Shown piece after piece: positions 35,165 to 64,000 of a stretch of 64,000 nt of DNA. The stretch comes from an uncultured bacterium (GTDB taxonomy: Bacteria > Bacteroidota > Ignavibacteria > Kapaibacteriales > UBA4661): contig CALCNX010000126.1 of NCBI GenBank assembly GCA_937899715.1, forward strand, positions 1 through 64,000, given 5' to 3'. The translations under genes were made by a program, and so were the position numbers. Numbering within the stretch: position 1 is the first letter of the stretch; each line of letters opens with the position of its first letter. The notes beneath the pieces are model-generated. The model worked only from the letters and a program-made list of their open reading frames with translations, was not told the DNA's origin and did not search any database.

Positions 35165-35971
35165 CTATCCATTTTGTGTCTGTGATTGCGAGACAATAGA
35201 CAGAATAATATTCTGTATTTTTTTTCGCACTTCTGCATTCAGGTTTGCTTCAGTGAGAATACTATCAATCGTTTTGGCAGCTTCTTTAGGACTAACGGTT
35301 ACTTTGTTTGAGGGTAAGAGTGTACTAACATTGAGTGAACCCGATTTCTTCTGTTTATAGGTGCGCAAGTGCTTCTTTACAGCATTTTCAGTTTGTCCCG
35401 TTTCCTCGGCAATGCGTTTAGCTGTGAGTTTGGATGGTACTTGCACGGCAGCTAAACTTATATCTTCCGATAATGCTGAAGTTTTTACATCATTTTTACT
35501 TTTTCTATCACCACCCCGATTTTCTCTTGCAATTTCTTCATCGAAATTCGGGTAAAGTTGCTTGTACAACTGAACCCACTCTGCCGAACTGAACTGCCGC
35601 CGCAAAAGGTTGTCTTTAATAATAATCTCTTTTTCACGTTCTTCCGAGAGCGACTCTTCCACATACTGAACTGGAACAGACGGCAAATCAAGATCTTCTG
35701 CAATCCGCAAACGATTGTGTCCCGCAAGAAGTTTACCGTTAGATGTTGCCAAAAGAGGATTCAAAATTCCCTTTTCGCTAATATCTTTACGAAGGCGGTC
35801 AAAGTACCCCGCGCTCTCTTCTTTGAAAAGCCGGCTGTTCATCGGGTTAGCACGAAGTTCAGAAGGCGTTACATAGTGAATGTCCGAAAGACGCATACCA
35901 TAGCGCTGGAGTTCTTTGCCGATGCCACTGGTAATGGTTTTAGTCGTCTGAAAAGCTATCGTTTTTGCCAT
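35165..35971 (-). CDS. parB: ParB-family partition protein
   Basis: 268 residues from the ATG at 35971; an in-frame TTG at 35992 is less likely. The ParB/Srx N-terminal domain is at about 30-115, with NPMNSRLFKEESAGYFDRL (box I region) and GKLLAGHNRLRIAEDLDLPSVPV (box II, a GHNR variant of the GERR-type motif). An HTH-type segment with KLTAKRIAEETGQTENAVKKHLRTY follows at about 170-205. The C-terminal helix probably dimerises. It binds a centromere site and, with ParA, segregates the replicon. It lies downstream of parA on the same strand, separated by 115 bases containing a large palindrome. The gene is convergent with the Usp pseudogene, 1 base apart. Confidence 0.9.
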   Translation of the reverse strand: MAKTIAFQTTKTITSGIGKELQRYGMRLSDIHYVTPSELRANPMNSRLFKEESAGYFDRLRKDISEKGILNPLLATSNGKLLAGHNRLRIAEDLDLPSVPVQYVEESLSEEREKEIIIKDNLLRRQFSSAEWVQLYKQLYPNFDEEIARENRGGDRKSKNDVKTSALSEDISLAAVQVPSKLTAKRIAEETGQTENAVKKHLRTYKQKKSGSLNVSTLLPSNKVTVSPKEAAKTIDSILTEANLNAEVRKKIQNIILSIVSQSQTQNG

Positions 35972-36049
35972 AATATATTTTGTAAAAAGCAATGGTGAGA
36001 AATTAAATTTTCAAAATGAGCAGACAGTAATTCAAGGAGTTTGTACACC

Positions 36050-36082
36050 AACATCAAAAGTGCCTGAGGCACTTTTGATGTT
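36050..36082. repeat. Perfect 15-bp inverted repeat between parA and parB
   Basis: AACATCAAAAGTGCC and its exact reverse complement GGCACTTTTGATGTT flank a 3-base spacer. It lies 4 bases past the parA stop. On the + strand it is followed by T-rich sequence, but on the - strand (the direction of parAB) there is no U-run, so it is not a convincing terminator of parA. It may be a ParB/ParA binding site or an mRNA-processing hairpin that sets parB levels. It does not match the TGTTTCACGTGAAACA parS consensus. Confidence 0.7.
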
Positions 36083-36086
36083 GGCA

Positions 36087-36899
36087 TTATTTTTTCTCAC
36101 CAAGAATCCCTTTTTCAAGAAGTTCGAGAGCAAAAGTCTCGTAATCGCGCACGGCAGGACTTCCCGGTTGATACTGAAATATCGTTTTACCGACAGCACT
36201 TGATTCTGCAAAGGCAACGCTATTGCGAATAACGCTATCGAAAATAATATCGTGAAATTCCGCCTGAATTGCACTAAGAATTTGTTTGTGAAGAGCCTTG
36301 CGCTTGTCGTGCATAGTAGCAAGAACTCCCGCAATATAAAGTCGTTTGTTAATGCGCTTTTTAAGAGCATTAACCTTGTCGTAGAGAGCCGCAATACCAT
36401 CAAGAGCAAAGAATTCCGTTTGCATCACAATAATTGCATACCGCGCTGCGGTCAACGCATTTGTTGTCATTAACCCCAGCGAAGGCGGACAGTCAAGAAG
36501 TATTGCATCGTATTGGTCTTGCAAATGTGCTCGTTCAATAACTTCAGCAAGAAGATATTCTCTCCCATCAAGTGAGGCAAATTCTGAATCTGCATTTTCA
36601 AGAGAGCGGTGCGAAGGTAAGATATCTAGCGTTCCTGTGGAATTGGAATTTGAAGCGTTAGTGTGAAATGAATGGACAGGAATGTTGATAATTGGCAAAG
36701 GTGTGGAGGGATTTTTGAAAACACTATAGAGCGAATCGGAACTACGAATCCCAAAGTGGGCGCTTAAATTAGCCTGCGCGTCGCAATCAATAACGAGAAC
36801 CCGTAAACCGTTCATAGCAAGGGCGTACCCAGTGTGCGCGACGGTGGTCGTTTTACCGACCCCTCCTTTGTGATTGACAAATGCTATAACCATAAACAT
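36087..36899 (-). CDS. parA: ParA-family partition ATPase
   Basis: 270 residues. The deviant Walker A motif NHKGGVGKTTT is at about residues 9-18, Walker A' in VLVIDCDAQANLSAHFG, and Walker B in YDAILLDCPPSLG. No N-terminal HTH precedes the Walker box, so it is a type Ib-like or chromosomal-type short ParA/Soj rather than a P1/F-type. The protein would bind nonspecific DNA with ATP and move ParB-bound plasmids. Together with parB, rep and the iterons it completes a stable low-copy plasmid core. A second ATG two codons in (36893) is an equally good start. Confidence 0.93.
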   Translation of the reverse strand: MFMVIAFVNHKGGVGKTTTVAHTGYALAMNGLRVLVIDCDAQANLSAHFGIRSSDSLYSVFKNPSTPLPIINIPVHSFHTNASNSNSTGTLDILPSHRSLENADSEFASLDGREYLLAEVIERAHLQDQYDAILLDCPPSLGLMTTNALTAARYAIIVMQTEFFALDGIAALYDKVNALKKRINKRLYIAGVLATMHDKRKALHKQILSAIQAEFHDIIFDSVIRNSVAFAESSAVGKTIFQYQPGSPAVRDYETFALELLEKGILGEKK

Positions 36900-37149
36900 T
36901 CTAGTTGTGAATAAAAATATAATGACACATCACAAAAATACAAAAAGCTGCTGATTATTCTACTGTTCACCAAGATTATATCTGTCGGCTTGACAATGTA
37001 CCATACTTGAAAGATAAGAAAGCATTGAACACCACAAGAAAATGGAAGCCACGCAGAATTTTCAAATACAGAAACATTCAAATCTGCGCAAAGTTGTGTA
37101 GATTAGCATTATAGCACTATCGCAAGGTATATTTACTTGATATTTAGCC

Positions 37150-39861
37150 ATGAATAAAACGATTATTACTCACTCGCCGCTTTCAAGTGTTCAATTACGA
37201 CAGAATCCAGAGAGGTTCAAGAACCTACTTGGAATAAGTGTTTGTGATTTTGACGACCTGGTAAGCAAATTGAGCCTTTATCGCAATGATTTTTTCAGTA
37301 GTATTGATCTTGCCGATGCTGTTTGCATAACATTGCTGCATAAAGAACAAACTATGAGCCAAGAACTTCTTGCTGCGTGTTTTAGTGTAGAGCAAATTGG
37401 CATTACCAATATTATTCAGTCCGTTGAGTCGCAAATTTCTGCTCATTCCGCAACGCATATAGGAGATGTTGTAACTTCGACCGTGCCAAATCTTTCAACG
37501 GAAGAAGAAATCTTACGCTCACTGATGGATACAGAAGAAAATTTTCGTAGTGCCGTCAATGCACTAGGTGAGGGAATTATACTGCAAGATTCTAAAGCAC
37601 AAATAGTTTTTTGTAATCCCAGAGCCGAAGAAATTTTGGGACTAAGTGCTGACCAGATGTCGGGACGAACATCTCTCGACCCACGTTGGCGAGCTGTACA
37701 CGAGGATGGTTCATCTTTTCCGGGCGAAGGACATCCTGCGATGGTAACGCTTCGCACTGGTGAGCCACAACGTAATGTCGTGATGGGGGTTCACAAACCC
37801 AACGGTACTCTTACCTGGCTTTTGGTTAATTCTCAGCCCATACGGTACAGTAATTCTCACGAAGTGTCGGGTGTAGTTGTATCAATTACGGATATTACCG
37901 AACAAAAGCTGACCGAGGAGGCATTGCAGAAAAGTGAATCCCAATTCCGGGCAATATTCGATGCCTCACCCGTTCCATATGCTATCAATGACGAGCAGGG
38001 AAACATTATCCGTCTCAATACAGCCTTTATTGCAACCTTTGGCTATGATCTCAGCGATATTCCTACGCTTTCTGAGTGGTGGCCCAAAGCATACCCTGAT
38101 GCTTTATATAGACAACAAGTAGCAACGCTATGGCAGGAAAATTTGGATAAAGCAAATCGTAGCGGCACACCGTTTCAAGCCATGGAGCTGAAAGTTCAAT
38201 GTAATGACGGTTCGCAGCGTATTGTGCTTGTCAGTGCGGCCCCACTTCACGAAATGTTTCAGGGGAGGCATTTAGTGATTTTGCATGATATTACCGAACG
38301 CAAGCGCCTTGAGGATGATTTGCGAAAAGCGCGAGATTTCTATGTATCCCTTGTCGGTACGGTAGATGTTGTCCTTTGGGAATCTAACCCAGAGACACAT
38401 CAAGTAACCTTTATCAGTGAACAAGCAAAAGAGATGCTGGGGTATGCTCCCGATGAGTGGATGCAATATGAAATGTTTTGGCGCGACCATCTTCATCCCG
38501 ACGACCGTGAGCGTGTTTTCGCGTATGCTGAAGAACGTGCCCAAAACGCCGATAAATATGATATTGAATATCGTTTTCAAAAACCGAACGGAGAAACAGT
38601 ATGGCTCCGTGACGTGGTAAGCGTAGAACGCACAGAAGGTCGTCCAACGTTACTGCGTGGCGCTTTGGTGGACATCACCGCCCAAAAAGCACAAGAAGAT
38701 TTACTCCGACAAAGTGAAGCCAATTTGCGTTCCATTATGGATTCCTCGGTGCAGGCATTCTGGCTTACCGATACAGCATTGCGTGTAAAAGCGTTTAATA
38801 AGCTAACAGCCCATACGGTGCGTACTTTGTTTGAACGCGATATTGTTCTTGGAGACTCTATTCTGAATTATGTCCAGCCGGAACAGCACGAAAGTTTTCT
38901 GGCTTCGGCGCGTCGTGCTCTTGCAGGTGAAGCAGTCGTGTACGAGGAAGAGTTTCAGATGGAGCATGGGGAAACGCAGTGGATGGAACTTATGTATTTG
39001 CCCACATACAATGCCGAAGGTCAGATTATTGGGCTGACCCTGAGTAGCTTCAATGTTACCGAGCGCAGAATCGCATATCAAGCTCTTACGCAAATGAATC
39101 AAGCACTCGAAGACCGCGTGGAGGTGCGAACGCGCGAGCTTGTGCAGCTCAATAATGAAAAAAATGAGTTCTTGGGGATTGCCGCCCACGACCTCAAGAA
39201 TCCGCTTGCAGGTATTCTTTCCAGTGCAGAGATTCTGGAGCGCTACTTCGACGATGAACCTTCTAAGAAGCGGTTAATTAGTATGATTATTGCTGCTAGC
39301 GACCAAATGCTGGACATTATTAAAAATTTGCTTGATGTTAATCGTATCGAAAGCGGCATGGTAAGTATTAACATTCAACCTGTTAATATGGAAATACTCG
39401 ACGGGATCGTCGAAGAATATCAACCTCGTGCCGCACAAAAAGGAATTATCATCCATTACGACAACCAAAGACGTGACCCAGTTTGGGTAATGGCTGATAA
39501 GCAATCACTACGGCAGATATTTGATAACCTTCTCTCAAATGCCGTTAAGTATTCTCCTCAATGGAAGCCGGTGTGGGTAAGGGTATTGCACAGAGTTACC
39601 GCCGATGGACATAAAGTACGATTGGAAGTGCAGGACGAAGGGCGAGGAGTGAGCGAAGAAGATAAAAAAATGCTCTTTGGTAAATTTGCCCGTCTTTCGG
39701 CACAACCCACGGGCGGTGAAAACTCAACGGGTTTGGGGTTGTCCATTGTGAAAAAACTCGTAGAATTGCAGCACGGTAAAGTCTGGTGCGAAAGTACATT
39801 CGGTCTGGGCGCAACGTTTATTGTAGAATTACCAATGGCTGAAATATCAAGAACAGAATAA
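37150..39861 (+). CDS. Multi-PAS histidine kinase with transposase-HTH-like N-terminus
   Basis: 903 residues. Residues ~22-98 (RFKNLLGISVCDFDDLV, then ADAVCITLLHKEQTMSQELL, AACFSVEQIGITNIIQ) resemble the helix-turn-helix that opens DDE-superfamily transposases (HTH_Tnp_4 type). Four PAS segments follow at about 130-252, 262-385, 392-520 and 525-645; the third has PAC-like WLRDVVSVERTEGR. After a coiled coil come HisKA with His680 (IAAHDLKNPLAG) and HATPase_c (LLSNAVKYSP, DEGRGV, GLGLSIVKKL). There is no membrane segment. Fourteen bases separate it from the sigma-54 response regulator, its likely partner. The N-terminal fusion is unusual for a kinase; it could bind DNA or be a scaffold. Confidence 0.9.
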   Translation: MNKTIITHSPLSSVQLRQNPERFKNLLGISVCDFDDLVSKLSLYRNDFFSSIDLADAVCITLLHKEQTMSQELLAACFSVEQIGITNIIQSVESQISAHSATHIGDVVTSTVPNLSTEEEILRSLMDTEENFRSAVNALGEGIILQDSKAQIVFCNPRAEEILGLSADQMSGRTSLDPRWRAVHEDGSSFPGEGHPAMVTLRTGEPQRNVVMGVHKPNGTLTWLLVNSQPIRYSNSHEVSGVVVSITDITEQKLTEEALQKSESQFRAIFDASPVPYAINDEQGNIIRLNTAFIATFGYDLSDIPTLSEWWPKAYPDALYRQQVATLWQENLDKANRSGTPFQAMELKVQCNDGSQRIVLVSAAPLHEMFQGRHLVILHDITERKRLEDDLRKARDFYVSLVGTVDVVLWESNPETHQVTFISEQAKEMLGYAPDEWMQYEMFWRDHLHPDDRERVFAYAEERAQNADKYDIEYRFQKPNGETVWLRDVVSVERTEGRPTLLRGALVDITAQKAQEDLLRQSEANLRSIMDSSVQAFWLTDTALRVKAFNKLTAHTVRTLFERDIVLGDSILNYVQPEQHESFLASARRALAGEAVVYEEEFQMEHGETQWMELMYLPTYNAEGQIIGLTLSSFNVTERRIAYQALTQMNQALEDRVEVRTRELVQLNNEKNEFLGIAAHDLKNPLAGILSSAEILERYFDDEPSKKRLISMIIAASDQMLDIIKNLLDVNRIESGMVSINIQPVNMEILDGIVEEYQPRAAQKGIIIHYDNQRRDPVWVMADKQSLRQIFDNLLSNAVKYSPQWKPVWVRVLHRVTADGHKVRLEVQDEGRGVSEEDKKMLFGKFARLSAQPTGGENSTGLGLSIVKKLVELQHGKVWCESTFGLGATFIVELPMAEISRTE

Positions 39862-39875
39862 CCAAAAAATCCTCT

Positions 39876-41354
39876 ATGAATAGTTCCGTTCTCATTATTG
39901 ACGACGACCCGCGTTTTATGCGGCAGATGGAATTTGCTCTGACGAAAGAAGGCTATAATGTCAGCGCCGCCGCTACTGCAAGCTCTGCACTTGCACTGGT
40001 GCGAGAGCGTTCCTTTGATTGTGTGATAATTGATGTACAGTTGCCCGACGTTTCGGGTATTGCGCTTACGGAGCAAATTAAACTTCTTCGTTCGCAATCA
40101 GAAATTATCATTATGACCGCCTATGGCACTATCGAAGATGGAGTAAAGGCAATGAAAGCGGGTGCAATGGATTATTCTGTGAAAACGAATGACTTAGAGC
40201 ATACACTCCTTCTTGTGCAGCGTGCCTGCGAAAAATCAGTGCTCTCGCAACGAGTGGAGCAACTTGTACAACAGTTGGACGCACCGCAAGCATTTGCCGC
40301 CATTATTGGCGTGTCGCAGCCTCTGCAAAATGCCGTGCGTCTGGCGCAGACCATCGCTCCGACCGATGTTGCAGTATTAATTTTGGGCGAGACCGGCACG
40401 GGCAAGGAACTATTTGCCCGCGCAATACACGAAGCGGGACTCAGAAAGCATAGCGACTTTGTGGCTATTAATTGCAGTGCAATTCCGGCAGACTTGTTAG
40501 AATCGGAGCTTTTCGGCTATCGTAAAGGTGCATTCACGGGCGCATTCCACGACAAAGTAGGCTTGCTTGCAAAGGCAGGAAACGGAACACTTTTTCTGGA
40601 TGAAATTGGAGATATGCCGCCCACACTCCAAACCAAAATGCTCCGCGTACTGGAAAGTCGTGAGTGTACGCCCCTTGGCGGCACGGAGTCCTTCGCCTTC
40701 AATGCCCGTGTCATTGCTGCCACAAACGCTGATATTTTTCAAAAGATTTCGCTCGGCAGTTTTCGGAGTGATTTATACTATCGCTTGGAGGGATTTGTGC
40801 TGGAACTGCCACCCTTACGTGAACGCAGGGAAGATATTGATATTTTAGCGCGATACTTTATTTCGGTTTTTAGCACCAAGTATAAAAAATCTATTCTTCG
40901 CGTACACGAGCAATTTCAGCAACGCTTATACGATTACCCTTGGTATGGGAACGTGCGCGAACTTCGCAATGCCATAGAACGGGCAGTTCTACTTTGTACG
41001 AATGGTGTTCTTACATCGGATGTTCTTACAGCGACCACGCCGCAGTTTCGTTATATTCACGCCACTTCTTATAGCAATTTATCTCAAGAACCGCTCATGC
41101 CGAATCCTATTGTAATACCCACCAAAGCGACTCCGTCAATTCACAACCATCACGCAGACAATCTTGTTTCGTCGGAAGCAGACTTCTCACCGTCGGACTT
41201 GCTCAATGAAAAATCTCGCATTCTCCATGCTCTGAAGCAAACGCACGGTGAGCGTACAAAAGCTGCACAGCTACTCGGTATGAGCTTGGCAACACTTTAC
41301 AGAAAATTAAAAAAATATCATTTGGAGCATTTCGGAAAACGATTTGAGGAGTGA
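39876..41354 (+). CDS. NtrC-type sigma-54-dependent response regulator
   Basis: 492 residues: REC (about 1-120), AAA+ sigma-54 interaction domain (about 140-375) and a Fis-type HTH (about 445-485). The receiver has IDDDPR and the phospho-acceptor Asp in CVIIDVQLPDVSG; the conserved Lys is in DYSVKTND, with Thr instead of the usual Pro. The AAA+ domain has Walker A GETGTGKE, the sigma-54 contact GAFTGA (ELFGYRKGAFTGAFHD), Walker B GTLFLDEIGDM, and the arginine-finger/sensor region ATNADI and WYGNVRELRNAIE. The HTH is ERTKAAQLLGMSLATLYRKLKKY. It should activate sigma-54 promoters when phosphorylated by the kinase immediately upstream; no rpoN gene is visible here. Confidence 0.95.
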   Translation: MNSSVLIIDDDPRFMRQMEFALTKEGYNVSAAATASSALALVRERSFDCVIIDVQLPDVSGIALTEQIKLLRSQSEIIIMTAYGTIEDGVKAMKAGAMDYSVKTNDLEHTLLLVQRACEKSVLSQRVEQLVQQLDAPQAFAAIIGVSQPLQNAVRLAQTIAPTDVAVLILGETGTGKELFARAIHEAGLRKHSDFVAINCSAIPADLLESELFGYRKGAFTGAFHDKVGLLAKAGNGTLFLDEIGDMPPTLQTKMLRVLESRECTPLGGTESFAFNARVIAATNADIFQKISLGSFRSDLYYRLEGFVLELPPLRERREDIDILARYFISVFSTKYKKSILRVHEQFQQRLYDYPWYGNVRELRNAIERAVLLCTNGVLTSDVLTATTPQFRYIHATSYSNLSQEPLMPNPIVIPTKATPSIHNHHADNLVSSEADFSPSDLLNEKSRILHALKQTHGERTKAAQLLGMSLATLYRKLKKYHLEHFGKRFEE

Positions 41355-41365
41355 GCAAAGGAGTG

Positions 41366-41402
41366 TATTTACCGCTTACCCATTTTATTTACCGCTTACC
41401 CA
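41366..41402. repeat. Two direct 17-bp repeats upstream of the hicB-like gene
   Basis: TATTTACCGCTTACCCA occurs at 41366-41382 and again at 41386-41402, 20 bases apart start to start, in the 90-base gap between the response regulator and the HicB-like gene. The near two-turn spacing suggests a regulator site, for HicB itself or the sigma-54 regulator; a simple duplication is possible. Confidence 0.7.
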
Positions 41403-41444
41403 ATACTTCTTTCCAGACTGCTGCCGATGGAATAATTTTGCAGC

Positions 41445-41765
41445 ATGGAAACCTACATTATCATCATCGAACCATACAACCTGCCGCACGGTGGTGGCGT
41501 ACTCTATGGCGCATTTGTGCCGGACGTGCCGGGCTGTACTGCAACGGGAAAGAGTCTCAACGAGGCGCTGGATCACATTCGACGCGCCCTCATTAATGCC
41601 TTTCACGCACTGCAAATGACAGGACGGGAAATTCCGCCAGCACTCAGCCTCGAAGAACATAAAGAGCTATTTAGATGCTCGGGTAATGCTCTTTTGGGAA
41701 CAAATAGTATTGTAGCGATGATAGATGTGCAGACTTCGTACCAGTGCATTGCCCGCGCCGCATAA
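41445..41765 (+). CDS. Orphan HicB-family antitoxin-like protein
   Basis: 106 residues. The HicB fold is seen in YIIIIEPYNLPHGGGVLYGAFVPDVPGCTATGKSLNEALDHIRRALINAFHAL, the pattern of a partial RNase H-like fold that binds HicA toxins. The C-terminus has no clear HTH or RHH. No hicA toxin (a ~60-aa dsRBD-like protein) is recognisable on either side: the 90 bases upstream contain only repeats and the next 73 downstream bases precede the giant gene. It may be a solitary regulator, a remnant, or a stand-alone adaptor. Confidence 0.8.
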   Translation: METYIIIIEPYNLPHGGGVLYGAFVPDVPGCTATGKSLNEALDHIRRALINAFHALQMTGREIPPALSLEEHKELFRCSGNALLGTNSIVAMIDVQTSYQCIARAA

Positions 41766-41889
41766 GTGTTGATGATAAATAGCTAGGTACAAATGTTTCT
41801 CGTCCTTTGATTCTTTACTTCTATCCTTTTTGTGTTATATGTTAGTTATCCGTACTTCTCGCAATAGTATTGGCTTTGTGGTAAAAACG

Positions 41890-64000
<22,111 letters not shown>

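Noticed and set aside
36050..36082. Terminator of parA
   Set aside because: On the transcribed strand the hairpin is not followed by a U-run; the T-rich tract is on the other side.
41411..41444. Sigma-54 promoter upstream of the hicB-like gene
   Set aside because: The best candidate has GG and GC nine rather than ten bases apart and no other consensus bases.

Overview
This window reads as part of an accessory replicon (megaplasmid or chromid), or a chromosomal region carrying an integrated plasmid, from a bacterium of the Bacteroidota/Chlorobiota side of the FCB group. The reasons are a type IX secretion (T9SS) C-terminal sorting domain on a 1,910-aa surface protein, a TonB-dependent receptor with a carboxypeptidase-like regulatory domain, SBBP and FG-GAP propeller proteins typical of that group, sparse Shine-Dalgarno sequences and a TAnnTTTG-type promoter candidate. 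An Ignavibacteria/Kapabacteria-type lineage is my guess; no marker gene here settles it. I saw no tRNA, rRNA, ribosomal protein or other housekeeping gene in 64 kb.

Layout. (1) 1-7.7 kb: a signalling block on the + strand with two methyl-accepting receptors (the first cut by the window edge), two stand-alone receiver proteins, a receiver-kinase with the receiver in front, and a four-PAS histidine kinase. (2) 8.0-13.8 kb: a secreted protein made of about twelve 80-95-aa repeats, IPT/TIG domains and a T9SS tail. (3) 13.8-19.8 kb, - strand: the lower kynurenine (tryptophan catabolic) pathway: divergent SDR, 2-aminomuconate semialdehyde dehydrogenase, a MazF-type toxin-antitoxin pair, RidA-type 2-aminomuconate deaminase, ACMS decarboxylase and kynurenine 3-monooxygenase, the last two with overlapping stop and start codons. 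(4) 20.0-22.4 kb, + strand: a sulfur module (DUF2892 membrane protein, sulfide:quinone oxidoreductase-like flavoprotein, DsrC/TusE-like protein, DsrE-like protein) behind a TGTGA-N6-TCACA palindrome. (5) 22.5-32.1 kb: TonB receptor, MarR regulator, secreted S9 peptidase, GNAT-like protein, AraC regulator, class V PLP enzyme. (6) 32.1-36.9 kb: a plasmid maintenance block with a Rep_3 initiator, seven iterons, and parA and parB separated by a perfect 15-bp inverted repeat. A PAS protein and a frameshifted universal stress protein lie between rep and par. (7) 37.1-41.8 kb: a four-PAS histidine kinase with an unusual transposase-HTH-like N-terminus, its sigma-54 response regulator, and an orphan HicB-like protein. 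(8) 41.9 kb to the window end: one uninterrupted reading frame of at least 7,370 codons. It encodes a giant secreted protein with a DUF7948-like N-terminus, a seven-unit SBBP propeller, about thirteen FG-GAP/VCBS propellers joined by Ig-like linkers, and a LamG-like domain. It is not complete at the window edge.

The parts most worth attention are the iteron replicon with its partition locus, the giant modular protein, the transposase-HTH/PAS/kinase fusion, the toxin-antitoxin pair inside a catabolic operon, and the sulfur module with its CRP/FNR-like operator. Family assignments rest on motif recognition by eye. No database search was run.
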